64,000 nucleotides of DNA from Microstegium vimineum (GCA_022036555.1 CM039126.1:11667591-11731590), one strand, 5' to 3'. Shown: positions 25,441 to 37,852, counted from the first letter of the stretch. The notes: a model not told the origin generated them from the sequence alone. Translations and numbers: made by a program.

Positions 25441-26007
25441 GTGTGTTTGGTTGGAGGACCAAGTTGGATGGGATAGAACGATTCATAGATATTAGGGTAA
25501 GGATATTCATGATGCATGTTTGGTTGAATAGATGAGACGAGTTATTTTTCTATTTGGTTGGATGGATGAGAGTGGATCGGATTAGAATAGTTAACTAATT
25601 ATATCAATTATTTATAAATAATAACAATTAGTTGGAAACTAATAAATATTTACTAATATTAGTTTTGCCATAATAACCATTAATTAAAAATAAATATGTT
25701 AATTAGCACACTAATAACCTAATTAGCACATGAAACATGCACAATTCAACATATTAGCACTTATAAAAATTAATCCTACCATCATAATTACTAAGTAATA
25801 ATATAATATACTAATAATCTTTAATTTATTTACTAATGACAAAGATCAGCAAACATGAATCAACTGATTCGCAAGATTTTTACGAATCAGGAAATACAAC
25901 ATCTAAGGTATATTCCCTGTCTATAAATCTATTGGTCCATGTAATTCATTCAACCAAACACCAGTGATCCCTGAACGATCTCATCCAATCCAGACAACCA
26001 AACACAC
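25441..26007. mobile_element. TIR element, Harbinger/Tourist-like
   Basis: The ends are inverted: GTGTGTTTGGTTGGA at 25,441 and CAACCAAACACAC ending at 26,007. The interior is AT-rich and non-coding, so it is a non-autonomous element of about 570 bp. The TTTGGTTG ends resemble PIF/Harbinger-type grass MITEs. I could not define a clean target duplication. Confidence 0.6.
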
Positions 26008-26269
26008 AATAAAGAAATTGGCGATAAGAAAGAAAGAGGAAAATAGGAGAGTTATTTTTATACGGAGGTTTCGTATAAAAATTACACCCAATCACCAGAA
26101 ATACTATAGGTCAACCTAACTACTAAGAATAATAGAATATTAGGGTTGACATGACAATTAGTCTCGTGTCACTGCAACCGCCCGGAGTCGGATCAACTTA
26201 TTCGCTTGATTTATCAACCCATTTTATCTGCTATAATATTTTTTTTATAATATAACAGCCAAAATAGTA

Positions 26270-26649
26270 CTCCTTCTATTTCAAATTATAAGATATTCTA
26301 AGAATCTTAGAATCAAAGTACCTCAAATTTAAACCAAACTTATATGATAATATAATAATATTTATGATGTCAAATAAGTATCATTAAATTTGTTATCAAT
26401 TATCGGTATGTTCGGTTGGCAGGATTATACACTGTTCTGGCTGGATTAAGTACTGCTGGCTGATTTCTTATGAGAAAAAAATACTGTTCTGGCTGGATTT
26501 AAGCCGGCTGAAAAGCCAAGCGAACAGACTGTATATTTTCATAGTATACATATTTGATGTCATAAATCTTTATAGTTTTCTCTATAATTATTGATTAAAC
26601 TTAATATGTTTTGACTCTATAATATTTTTGGAATATGGGATGGAGGGAG
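26270..26649. mobile_element. Stowaway-like MITE interrupted by a second MITE
   Basis: TA duplications flank it (26,268-26,269 and 26,650-26,651). The left end is CTCCTTCTATTTCAAATTAT and the right end GGGATGGAGGGAG. Its interior is the reverse complement of the family found at 35,988-36,247 and 37,853-38,112. Without the inserted 128-131 bp its length would be close to those 260-bp copies. Confidence 0.8.
26404..26531. mobile_element. Tourist-like MITE nested in a Stowaway MITE
   Basis: A 128-bp insert with imperfect inverted ends (CGGTATGTTCGGTTGGC against the complement of GCCAAGCGAACAGACTG), flanked by the 3-bp repeat TAT (26,401-26,403 and 26,532-26,534). Removing the insert and one TAT restores the uninterrupted Stowaway interior seen in sister copies. 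A 3-bp target duplication fits PIF/Harbinger. Confidence 0.8.
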
Positions 26650-26841
26650 TATGAGTGAGCTTAGGGCACTCTCAATGCAAGACTCTATTATAGAGTTCAA
26701 GACTATTTATTTATGATATTTTGCTGATGTGTTAGTATATTTATTGAAGAGAGATGATAAAAAAAATAAGACTCAAAATCCATATTATTCGAGGTAATAA
26801 ATAGGTTTAGACTCACTGCGAGTGGCCTCAGTTGTAACACC

Positions 26842-27070
26842 GGGCCCTGTTTAGTTCCCAGGAATTCATCCGAAATTCCAAGATTCCCCATTACATTGAA
26901 TTCCTATTTCCCGTCACATCAAAACATCGGCACATATATGGAGTACTAAATATAGATGAAATAAAAAACTAATTGCACAGTTTTGTTGTACTTTGCGAGA
27001 CGAATATTTTAAGCCTAATTAATCAATGTTTGGACAATTATTATCAAATAAAAACAAAATTACTACAGTG
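26842..27070. mobile_element. Grass MITE fragment
   Basis: Begins GGGCCCTGTTTAGTTCCCAG and contains the common grass MITE interior GAGACGAATATTTTAAGCCT followed by AATTAATCAATG. Only the left terminus is clear, so the right boundary is approximate. Confidence 0.5.
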
Positions 27071-27788
27071 TAACGTGACAAGTGCTACATGATTTTTTTT
27101 CCACCCCTTTTCACCACCTAAACGACTCCCACGTAAGCAAAGCCGTGTGTCCATGCCCGTGCCACCTCTCGCACTACGAATTTCGTGCCTTACCTGGTTA
27201 GGCCTGTTCTTTTTTTCGAGCCACTCGTGCCAGCCCATCGGCTCGTTTGACCATCCATATCTGCACGTGAGGTGCCCGGTAGGCGGTAGCGACACGCCGA
27301 CACCAAGGTTAAGCGCCAAGGCGCCGCTACGCGTGCGGGCGCGGCGAACCCAGGTGTGCGGCCGTGCGCTGCGGTGGGCCGGGGCGACAAGAAAAGCACC
27401 GGACGCCGCTAGAGCTTACGACTGTTCGGTGTAGCCGGCGGCACGATCCACACAAAATAATTGGCTACCTGGATTTCGGCCCGGGACGACAGGGATTATC
27501 TGTCGCCGGATTCTAGACATTACGCGAAGCGCAACCGGACAAGCCCATCCACCACCAACTCACGAAACTACGGGAGAAACCATCTCAAATCGCTGCCAAT
27601 CAGACACGAACAAGAACTCAAAATCCGCTTGAACATCGCCTCGCTGCCCCCGTTCCTTCCAAAACCACAAGGACGATTGAAACTTGACACGGCACGCGCG
27701 TACGACGCCTTCATTGCAATTTTGCGTCACTCAGTAACCAGTAGTATAGTTCGAACGCAAGCATCAGGTAGTCGGTAATTAGTTGCCG

Positions 27789-29941
27789 ATGTCGCCGACG
27801 ACCATGTCCCTGACCACGACGAGCCGCCTGCCCATCTGCCGGGCGCAGGACGTATCCAAGCAGGCGCTTGTACAGAAGCGTGCGCCTCCAGCTGCCAAGG
27901 TCGCGTCTCCTTCGTCGTCGTCGTCGTCAGATACCACCGGTTTTAGCAGGAGGAGCCTGCTGCAGTCCGGGGCGGGGCTGGGCCTCGGGCTCGGTCTCGC
28001 CGTAAGACACCCAGCGCGGGCGCGTGCCGAGACGGCGCCGGTGCCGGAAGAGGTGACGTCGAACCGGATGTCCTACTCGCGGTTCCTGGATTACCTTAAC
28101 GCCGGCGCGGTACGGAAGGTGGACTTCTTCGAGAACGGCACGGTGGCCGTCGTCGAGCTGGACGACCCGGCGCTGGCGTCAAGGGTGCACCGGGTGCGGG
28201 TGCAGCTCCCTGGCCTCCCCGCCGAGCTGGTGCGCAAGCTGCGGGACAGGGGCGTCGATTTCGCGGCGCACCCCGTGGAGCCCAACCTCGGGCTCATGTT
28301 CCTCGACCTCCTCCTCAACTTCGGCTTCCCGCTCCTCTTCATCGCCTCGCTGATCTGGAGGTCGGTCACCATGAACAACCCGGGCGCCGGTGGGGGTCCC
28401 AACCTCCCGTTTGGGCTCGGCAAGTCCAAGGCCAAGTTCCAGATGGAGCCCAACACGGGATCACGTTCGACGACGTCGCTGGCGTGGACGAGGCCAAGCA
28501 AGACTTCCAGGAGATCGTGCAGTTCCTCAAGTCACCGGAGAAGTTCACGGCGGTGGGGGCGAGGATCCCCAAGGGCGTGCTGCTGGTGGGTCCTCCGGGC
28601 ACGGGGAAGACGCTGCTGGCCAAGGCTATCGCGGGGGAGGCGGGGGTGCCTTTCTTCTCGCTGTCCGGGTCCGAGTTCATCGAGATGTTCGTCGGCGTGG
28701 GCGCGTCGCGGGTGCGGGACCTCTTCAACAAGGCCAAGGCCAACGCGTCGTGCCTCGTCTTCATCGACGAGATCGACGCCGTTGGCCGCCAGCGCGGCAC
28801 GGGCATCGGCGGGGGGGACGACGAGCGGGAGCAGACGCTGAACCAGCTGCTGACGGAGATGGACGGGTTCAGCGGAGACAGCGGCGTCATCGTCATCGTC
28901 ATCGCGGCCACGAACCGGCCGGAGATCCTCGACGCCGCGCTGCTCCGTCTGGGCCGCTTCGACCGGCAGGTCAGCGTCGGGCTCCCCGACGTCCGTGGGC
29001 GGGAGGAGATCCTTAGGGTGCATAGCTCCAACAAGAAGCTCCACCCCGACGTGTCGCTCAGCGTCGTGGCCATGCGCACGCCCGGGTTCAGCGGCGCCGA
29101 CCTTGCCAACCTTATGAATGAGGCTGCCATCCTTGCCGGCCGCCGCGGCAAGGACCGCATCAGTGTCAAGGAGATCGACGACTCCATCGACCGCATCGTC
29201 GCCGGCCTCGAGGGAACCACCATGACCGACGGCAAGAGCAAGCTGCTTGTCGCCTACCACGAGATCGGCCACGCCGTCTGCGCCTAAGCATTATTACTAA
29301 TCGACCTTCCTTCCAAGCTAATGCATGTTCCATTGCCGTGACCATGAACACAGCACACTGACTGAGCGACTGGTTGATGCAGGACGCTGACGCCGGGGCA
29401 CGACGCGGTGCAGAAGGTGACGCTGATCCCACGCGGGCAGGCGCGCGGGCTGACGTGGTTCCTGCCGGGCGAGGACCCGACACTGGTGTCCAAGCAACAG
29501 ATCTTCGCGCGCATCGTGGGCGGCCTCGGCGGGAGCGCCGCCGAAGAGGTGATCTTCGGGGAGCCCGAGGTGACGACGGGCGCGGCGGGCGACCTGCAGC
29601 TGGTGACCACGTTCGGGATGTCGGAGATCGGGCCGTGGGCGCTCATGGAGCCGGCCGCGCAGAGCGGCGACGTCGTGCTGCGGATGCTGGCCCGGAACTC
29701 CATGTCCGAGAAGCTCGCCGCGGACATCGACAGGGCCGTGAAGCACATCATCGACCAGGCGTACGAGGTCGCCAAGGAGCATGTCAGGAGGAACCGCGCG
29801 GCCATCGATCAGCTGGTGGACGTGCTCATGGAGAAGGAGACGCTCACCGGCGACGAGTTCAGAGCAATCTTGTCGGAGCACGTGGACATTGGCAAAGAGC
29901 AGAGGGAAACAACGGCGCGGACAGAGCTGGTCACCGCTTGA
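27789..29941 (+). pseudogene. FtsH2-type thylakoid protease gene with disabling lesions
   Basis: The gene encodes a chloroplast FtsH AAA+ zinc metalloprotease, the family that degrades damaged photosystem II D1 protein in the thylakoid membrane. Two exons (27,789-29,283 and 29,383-29,941) would give about 684 residues, normal for FtsH2/VAR2. Visible in order are a bipartite transit peptide with a twin-arginine RRSLLQ motif and Ala-rich lumenal cleavage region, FtsH N-terminal domain, membrane segment, Walker A GPPGTGKT (near 268), Walker B VFIDEID, and zinc motif HEIGH (near 491). The lesions are: (1) one base is missing at 28,459/28,460, in ACGGG-ATC, shifting the frame; (2) the intron donor reads CTAAGC instead of GTAAGC at 29,284, and the unspliced frame meets TAA; (3) LLRLGRFD replaces the conserved LLRPGRFD in the second region of homology; (4) about eight residues are absent after GDLQ. 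A real gene with assembly errors is possible but would not explain all four. Confidence 0.75.
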
Positions 29942-31859
29942 AGCTTGAGAAGATAGTATAGTATGTAGTACACTGTAGTATAGAAATAAGTGCAGCATAG
30001 GCTCATAGCGTAGACCAAATATGCAATAGTATCAGCTGTACATGGTTGATGTTGATGTTTCACGCAACAAGAACGAAACATGAATTTTACAGTGTTGATG
30101 TTGGTCTGTGATCCAAATCACACACCAGACACTATACAGGCAGTCTTTGTAAGAGTGGTTTCTGATTCTTTCTAGAAGCCGATTAGATTTATAGCGACAG
30201 TTGGATATGAAGTGGTTTATGATCCTTTCTAGGAGCGGTTGGGTCAGCCGATAAATGGATTTATATGAGCAGTTGGATATAAAGTTGATCCTACACATTA
30301 ATTTCTAGAAATCACGTCAATCGGCATTCAAACCTGAACCTATCCTTACACGTACCTTCATCATCATTGTCACTTGTGTCTAATGAATTTTGAGACTCCT
30401 TGTCGTAATCATATTTGAATTGAGTATTTGAGACTCTAAATAAATTTAAATAAAAATATTGTTAATTATGAAGTTATAACTTTTCAAGATATAAAACTTT
30501 CGTTTTTGGAGTTTCTCCATCCGAGATCTTTTATAAAATTTGAGTTTCAAATTTAATAAACTCAAACATAGTTTTTTTGACAAGCTGATTTTAAGTAAAA
30601 AAATTGTTAACTACAAAGTTATATAATTCATAAAAATCTACAACTTTCGTTTTGGTTATCTTTTCGTGTGACTTGATTTGAAAAATTCAAATTTTTAATT
30701 TCAAAAAATAAAAACTTCAAACAAGATTTTGAAACATCAAATGTTTCAGTTAAAATACTCATCAACAACTATCTTATAGCACTTATCAAGGTCTACAACT
30801 TTTAATTTGGTTAGTGTTCATGCATCGTGGTGCTTTTTGCTGAGTAAATATCGGACTTGCATGGTGTGGAACTACAAGAACTTCTTTCAATTTTACTCAT
30901 ATGGACTTGTAGACCTCAGAAATGTCAAACCATAAGCATAAGCAACTAAGCACGCGTCATGCAACTTTGTTTAGTTATTACTGTTAGAGTATGTGTATTC
31001 AGGCCCATGAGGTCAGATATTCTATTCTAGCAGTTACCTGTCTGCTCCATGTTTCTCCGGCGTGTCTATCACGGCAAGTTGCCTGGCACATGACGCTGTG
31101 ATATTTACACCAAGAAATTGATGTGTTATCAGCAATACTAAGTCAATCATTAGTAACATTCAATTCTGAACTCACTCTTAACCAATAGCAAGACACTAGG
31201 ACATCGTTGCCGATTTTGTAGCTCGAATAGGTGAAAACTGCAATAATGGAAAATCCAAAGCTGAGGACCGCTGCAAAATACGCTCACCACTGAGAAAGCA
31301 AACCCTGCCTCAACCAGAGGCCTATTCCACCACAACCCCACGCCGACAGGCAACAAAACGGAGCATAAATTTCAGTCTGAACATTTACAACATGGGCACA
31401 TGCCATTTACACAATTGATCCTAGTTCGCAATTTCGAAGACATGATGACCAGAATGATCATCAATGATCCTGAACTATTATATGAGAACATTATGGGTTG
31501 AAATGTAAGGATTACTCAGATAAGAGGAATTGTATTACTGAGACACACGTAATAATTTGATAAAAGTACTAAACGTGAGTATAACTTAGCTGAAAGATAA
31601 ATAAATAAAGGAAACGAAGATTTAGCAATTTTACAAGTAAACTAATGATCTAAGGCTGTTTACTGATGGTTACAAAAATGACAGCTCGTGCACAAAAATG
31701 GATGTACCATCCCCAGTTAATCGACAGTTCAATCCCTTACATCACTTGATTTGTTGTACAGGGGAGCATATACTTAAAACTAGCAAGAAATGTGAATTGG
31801 GAGCTGAGAAACAACAGACTCATCTGATAAAAATTGCTAAACAAAGATGCTATATTCTG
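29942..31859. other. FtsH 3' UTR and spacer before PP5
   Basis: The first 150 bases after the FtsH stop resemble those after the second FtsH copy at 44,699 (GCTTGAAGCTTGAGAAGA and AGCATAG..GCGTAG phrases), so they are 3' UTR. The phrase GATCCTTTCTAG(A/G)AGC recurs near 30,160-30,240 as a short local repeat. The remainder is AT-rich, and the part just below 31,860 is probably PP5 3' UTR. No other gene is seen. Confidence 0.5.
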
Positions 31860-34800
31860 TCATTGAAACATCCTGAGGAAGTTATTTGCATACGCCATCG
31901 GCCTCACATCAGGGTGTGGCTGCAAGATGCATCAGCAAGTGTGAAAACCCCATAATCAGATATCCAGTTGCTAATCAGATTGGTGCTAAAATGAAGTTTA
32001 ACAGGAGCATGATAAAAGGATATTCAAAGTGTCAACCAAGGAAAACTGAAACCATAAGGAAATGCATTGGATGAGAAGTAAAATGTGAAGGTGTTTAGAA
32101 ATATGGCGGTTTCCAGGCAATAACCACCTGCAAAGTGGAACCTAACGATTTAAGTTTTTTCATTGCATCTTTGTCGGCTTGGTCCTCTGATTCCAATTTC
32201 TGACGAAATGTGTATACTAATGTTCCACTAAAAGTTCAAGGTCATGTAAACACAAACTGGATAAATTCTTAAAAACAGGCAGTGTCCAGTTTTTGCCTCT
32301 GTTAGTATATGTTTAAACATTGAGCTGCAATCGACACTTCTCACACAAACAGCTTGTGGAGGTGGCCCAAACTTTACACAAATGAAAGATGTGACAACTA
32401 CTCACCACAGCTGAGAATGTAACAATATCTGGTTTCATTTCTGGAGCTGTGAAGCGAATAAATGCACCCTTGTTGCCCATCTGTATCAAAAAAGGCAGTT
32501 CACAAGATTAAAACATCATGATACAATATTACAAAAATTGACAGCATAGATAAATAAATAAAAAATAGGACAAAAATTGACAAGAAAAACTCTGTTCTCT
32601 GCCTCAATAAACAAAACACATCAAGAAAAGCAATCAGCATTCAATGGCATAACAATGCAAATGAAAGTTAGTATAAGCAAGCAACACGGTAACATATACC
32701 TGGTCACAGTAATTAGGCGCAGAGAAGACTGTTATAAGCTTTCCATCATGTTCAATTTCATAGCCTTCATCCTTTACTTCATGGGATCGAACAATAAGAT
32801 CTGGCAACTCATCAAGAAAACAAAAGGTGAAAACATTTCTCGTGTAAATTGCCCTTTAGTAAATAAGATCCCACGATATTTACCCAGGTTATTTTCCTGC
32901 AAAAACTTCTTGGTCACATCTGCACCAAAGGAAAGAGCAACACCACGTTTGCTTGGACCTCTTCCAAGCTGAGGCTGAGGGTCACTCCATAGTAGTTCAC
33001 ACATTAGACCTGCCATAAAGAACCAGTAGTAACATCGTGTCATATGCCCATCATTGCCAAGTAGACAATAGAAAGATGGCATCATACATCCTGAAAGCAT
33101 CAAGTCATGAAAGTATGAAACACGTCAAGAAGACAAGAACTGAGCATTCGACAGTTGATTAGGACCATCTGGGGGTCTCTACCCACCCAGCAAGACTTAG
33201 TGTGGGTGCTTACCTTACCAGGGAACTAGATTCAGTTTAGGAAATAGTACATGCACATGGGTGCTTTCAATCATAAAGCATATAGAAATTTGGCTTCACT
33301 TTAAAAAGAATAATAGCTAACATTGTTAAACATTTTGACTCAAGTCCATAGTTCAGCTACTCCAAGTTAATGGGAAGCAGTCATGTGTACATTAGGAGTT
33401 TGCGCCATGTGATACTACAGCAAGCTGACCAGGTAATAGAGCTTCAGTATTATCATCATAGTGGTTTAAGAAGATAGTAAAAGAAAACTCAGAGCACAAA
33501 CACTGTAGGCACACACATAATAGCTAAATCAAGTGTAGATGAACTGCCACAGTAGGAAATCATTTCATAATATTAGATGGAAATAAGCAGCATCAACCAA
33601 ATATAGAAAAAAGAGGATACTATACCTTCTTCAGGTGGTTCACAGAAACGATCAATGGACCTAATGTCTGAAAGTTTCACCCCATCAACACTAAATAGCC
33701 CTCCATGAACCACAAAGACCTTGTTGTTGATAACATGCGCAAGAGGTAACCAACAAAAGACTTCAGCAAAAAGTTCAACAAACTTTTCGCCCAGCTTTGA
33801 CCTCACTTCCCCCTCAAAGCCATATATTTTGTTCATGCTCTTGCTTTCATGATTTCCTCTTGCAAGGTACATAGCTGAAAGATTTAAAAGATTCACCAGT
33901 GCAATATTAGTACATCTACAAATTAAAGGCCATGTTTTATCAAAAGTTAACATAACATCAGAACTGCTCAAGTAACAATATCGTGAGTGGGTTGCATCTT
34001 GGAGAGGCCTCTAGATCTCTCCTTGTACTATATTTTTCTTCTTAATGAAATGACACGAAACAATCTTGCATCTTTCAAGAGAAGAAACAAACTGCACAAT
34101 GTTGTTCAGTTCACGAAATTAACAATATGAGCAAATACCTTTTGGATAGAGGCACTTGAAAGCAAAAAGGGTGAGTATGACTTCAACAGAGAAAGATCCT
34201 CTGTCCACAAAATCACCATTGAAGAGGTAAGGATTTTCTTCTGAGGGAAGCCCATTGAGGTCAAATAAGTTGAGCAAATCAAAGTACTGCACAGGGGGAA
34301 AAAAGATTAATCATGCCAACCAGTGCAGCTTAAAGGAATCATATGGAAACATAAATTTTAGCCAGGCCAAGTGAAATCACTATTTCAGATGTCCAATCCC
34401 CTCAGGCACTGAAGATCTTTATAATCACTGTGCATCAAAGCTAATGTTTCTTCTTTCTTCCTATGTCAAATTTTAGAAAATGACAAGCTTTATTTCTACT
34501 TTCTGTTATACTAATAATTTAATACAGTACATCAAAAAGAGATACAAACATGTTCCATAACTGCAATACCTTATTTTACAAGACCATCTGTTTGTTAATT
34601 TGTAGGTGGGCAACTACGGTCGAAAATAGGCAGTTTCAAATACAGATGAATTAAAAGGAGGCTTCATATACAACTTTAATAGTGATGCAGTCACTTTGCG
34701 TTCTTCTCTTACCAAGTATGCACAAAACAATGGAGCGAACAAGTCTAAACAATCACTCCAAGTGATGCACACATTAAACATAAATACCTGGCCATGCACA

Positions 34801-37115
34801 TCACCGCAAACTGTAAAATGCCCACCGTTTGGAACATCCACATCAACAAGGGAAGGCATCGAACGCAGCAAATCCAAGGTTTTTAGCACAATCTGAAAAG
34901 CATATCTACATTGACAAGTTAACGAAGAAAATGACTCAGAGAACAGATAAAGACAACAAGAAACATGTTCCGTTATAAGATATTGTACCTTTTATGTATG
35001 CATTTCTGCTGCTTAAATTCATCCAACATTGCTTTGACAAAATCTACCGTTATTTCTTCCCCATCAATTGTTGGTCCAGCATATTGTTGCTCTACTTCTA
35101 GTGAACGAAAAGAATTGTGCACCTTAATTAGAATGTGAAATAAACAAACATAAGTTGTACAAATAAGACAAGTCTCCACCCAGCACCCACTCAAAAAAGG
35201 AAAGCTCAAGACTTAAATGATAAATAGAAATACAAAGTTCCAATACAAAGTTCCAATGGAACAACGCAAGATGGCATAATTCACAATAAAGTTGGTTAAG
35301 TTTCTGTAGCATGATAGCATCAAATTGATGGGAACTAATAAGTCCGCAGCATGTATAGTTCTTTAATAAAGTAGCCAACGATGACCGTACAGGCTCATAT
35401 CCCTTATTAGAAGGTGCAAGAGAAACTCTTAATCACCCACAACAGCTATAAAGACACCTGTGACCATGCATTTCACTTTTATCCATGACTATTAAGGGCC
35501 TGTTTGGATCCCTCCATCTAAAGTTTAGCCACTAAAGTTTTGATCTAAAGTCTCCAAACAGGCGGTCCAAAATTAGAGCTAAACTTTAGCTAACCGTTAA
35601 AAAGCACATTAGACCATTAGACCACAAAACCGAGCTAAAATTATTCGCAGAGCTACCACCAATTTTCTTACAAAAATATTTGAACATGGAGCAACAGGTG
35701 AGCAAATCCCCAACAGAATTCAAAAACCAGATACCTATGATATGGTAGTCGATAGAGTCTGCCACGGAGCGCCTCTCAGCGTCTCCAACAGAAATTGCTT
35801 CTTCAAAACGGATTTTTTGGACAGCTTTCTCACACTCTTTCAACTTTCTTGTAGCATCTGGATCATTCGGACAGATTTTTTTAACCTGGGAAAAGATTGT
35901 TTTCTAATTTCAAACATAGAACCAAAAGTAACAAAATTTACTACCCAATATATATTGGCAGTCCGTAGTCTAGGTCACTAAGAGATACTCCCTCCATCCC
36001 AAATTATAAGACATTCCAAGAATCTTAGAGAGTCGAAGCATCTCAAGTTTGACCAATAATTATAGAAAAAACTATAAAGATTTATGACATCAAATAGGCA
36101 TACTATGAAAATATAATTGATAACGAATCTAATGATGCTTAGTGGGCATCATAAGTGTTATTATATTGTTATGTAATTTTGGTCAAACTTGAGATACTTT
36201 AACTCTCCAAGATTCTTGGGATGTCTTATAATTTGGGATGGATGGAGTATGTACACAAGTAGAGCAGTTCACTAACCTGCTGAAAATCCTTCAGGGCTTC
36301 CTTGAACTTTCCCATGGCAAGATATGCTGCGCCACGTCTATAATAACCCTAAAAAAAGAAAACTTCATTAAATGCAGAAACTAAAGAAAAGAAAGAGACC
36401 ATGTCAGCAAGAGGTCGCACTGGCAACATCACTTACTTTTGAATATCTAGGATCAATTTCGATGGCTTTTGTAGCATCTTGCACAGCACTTCCGTATTCC
36501 TCTAATTTTGAGTGTGCAAATGCACGGTTTGCCCAGTAAACTGCATTCGAACTATTCAGCTCAATGGCTTGACTGTAAAGCTCTATAGCCTGCGAGAACT
36601 TGTTTGCTGGAGAAAATAGATGCAAGTAGTAAGTGTCACAGTTCAAAGAGAACATTAAAAAATATCCCAGATTACAGCCAGATATATTAAAATTTTAATG
36701 TAAAGGAACATCAGTAGCCAAAATGCCTAATAATGCTCTAGATGGTTTGTTGAATGGATCAAATATAAGACAATTAATTTTCATTGATGGAGACATACAA
36801 ATTTCAAATTTTAGTGCAAGATTTAGCATACAAACCCTAGTATGTCCCTATATGCTTTTTAGCCACCATTACAATTCACAGAAAATAATAGGTCATATTA
36901 TCATAATAGAATTTATCTTTTGCCCACTACAATAAGGTACTCAGAAGTAATTTTTGCATAGTGAGAACACACCTACATGGAGTGTTAGGGAAAAATGTTA
37001 GTGCTCAGCTACAATGAAAAATCAGGTCAAGTCTTAGCATACCCTTGAAGGCATCATTCGCCTTGAGTTTAAATTCCTCAGCCCTTTGCACATCTGAATT
37101 TGCAGTAGCATCCAT
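31860..37115 (-). CDS. PP5: Serine/threonine protein phosphatase 5 (TPR-PP5), 12 coding exons
   Basis: Exons 37115-37043, 36606-36437, 36348-36277, 35885-35735, 35097-34989, 34905-34788, 34286-34139, 33874-33626, 33009-32884, 32800-32700, 32480-32406 and 31919-31860 join in phase with GT-AG sites into an intact 483-residue protein, the usual plant PP5 length. Three TPR repeats occupy about 10-115 (AVYWANRAFAHSKLEEYGSA, YYRRGAAYLAMGKF), then a linker and a PPP-family catalytic domain. All metal and catalytic motifs are present: GDVHGQ (226-231), GDFVDRG (255-261), GNHES (from 287), HGG and RSHE. It ends in YANNFLRMFQ. The TPRs bind Hsp90; the plant enzyme (PAPP5) dephosphorylates phytochrome and acts in plastid-to-nucleus signalling. 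An in-frame TGA just upstream fixes the start. Arabidopsis has a longer isoform with a membrane-spanning exon; I see no equivalent in the 35,098-35,734 intron. Confidence 0.95.
35496..35563. mobile_element. Mini-MITE in PP5 intron
   Basis: A 68-bp segment with inverted ends GGGCCTGTTTGGATCC and AGTCTCCAAACAGGC lies in the intron between coding exons 4 and 5 of PP5. The ends match the common GGCCTGTTTGG grass MITE type. Related sequence continues to the right (AAAATTAGAGCTAAACTTTAG), so the true end may lie further on. Confidence 0.5.
35988..36247. mobile_element. Stowaway-like MITE in PP5 intron
   Basis: A 260-bp element with TA on both sides (35,986-35,987 and 36,248-36,249). Long inverted ends (CTCCCTCCATCCCAAATTAT at the left) and the interior GATAACGAATCTAATGAT mark it as the same family as 37,853-38,112. 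It lies in the intron between PP5 coding exons 3 and 4. Confidence 0.88.
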
Positions 37116-37138
37116 GAAAGTTATTGTCCTTCAGCTGC

Positions 37139-37496
37139 CTACCAAAAGGATAATTTCATATGAAGACTTAAAGACCAGGGTTCCAAAAAACGGAACTAAG
37201 CGCACGCTTCCGCGCGCTGAAGCGCTAAGCGGACAGGTAAGGCTTGGCTTTGGGGGCATAAGCACTCCCAAAGCGGCGCGACAGCCTTGGTGGAGCAGCG
37301 CAGCCGCCGGGGCCGGGCGCCGTCGACGGTCCCCCGGAGGCGGGAAGGGAGCGGGAGGCGCGCACGCAGGATCACCGGCCGGTGTGCGGAGGACCGGAGG
37401 CGAGGGCGCGAGGCGACTGGCGAGAGGTGGGAGGGGAAGCCGCTAACGCCTGAGAGAGCTGCGGGAGATGGAGGAGCTGAAAAAAGTAGATCTCAC
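37139..37496 (-). other. Inferred 5' UTR intron of PP5
   Basis: On the minus strand a donor ACCG|GTGAGA (intron start 37,496) and an acceptor TTTTGGTAG (ending 37,139) would remove 358 bases just upstream of the PP5 start codon. The GC-rich sequence at 37,250-37,800 would then be first exon and promoter. This is based on splice signals alone. Confidence 0.45.
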
Positions 37497-37852
37497 CGGT
37501 TCCTTCTCCCTTCTCACGCGGGATGGACGTCGCTGCCCCCTAGATCCACGCGCTGCCGCTCCACCTCCCTCACGCGCGTAGCCGACGACGGAGAAGAAGC
37601 CCGGAGGCCAGGAACGACGGAGGAGATAGGCGAGGCGGCGATGATAGGCGAGACAGCGCGGGAGGCAGGGCGGGAGGGGCGGAGCGGAGGAAGCGGATGT
37701 GCTCCGTCGCTCGGCGGCGCGGCGGGAGGTGTGGGGCGGTGGGCGGCGGAGAAGAAAGGTTCCGGTGCTCCCGAGAGCGATGGGTTAAGGGTGGGTTAAG
37801 GGTTGAACAAAATAAATAAATGAAGAAAAAAGAAAAGGCCTATTATATTATA

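Noticed and set aside
32101..32150. Candidate last exon of PP5 starting at a TTTGCAG near 32,140
   Set aside because: Its translation does not match the PP5 C-terminus; the exon at 31,860-31,919 encodes the expected DVRPMAYANNFLRMF ending.
35124..35378. Hydrophobic minus-strand frame in PP5 intron as the membrane-isoform exon
   Set aside because: It does not resemble the known PAPP5 anchor exon, and I found no suitable in-phase splice sites.
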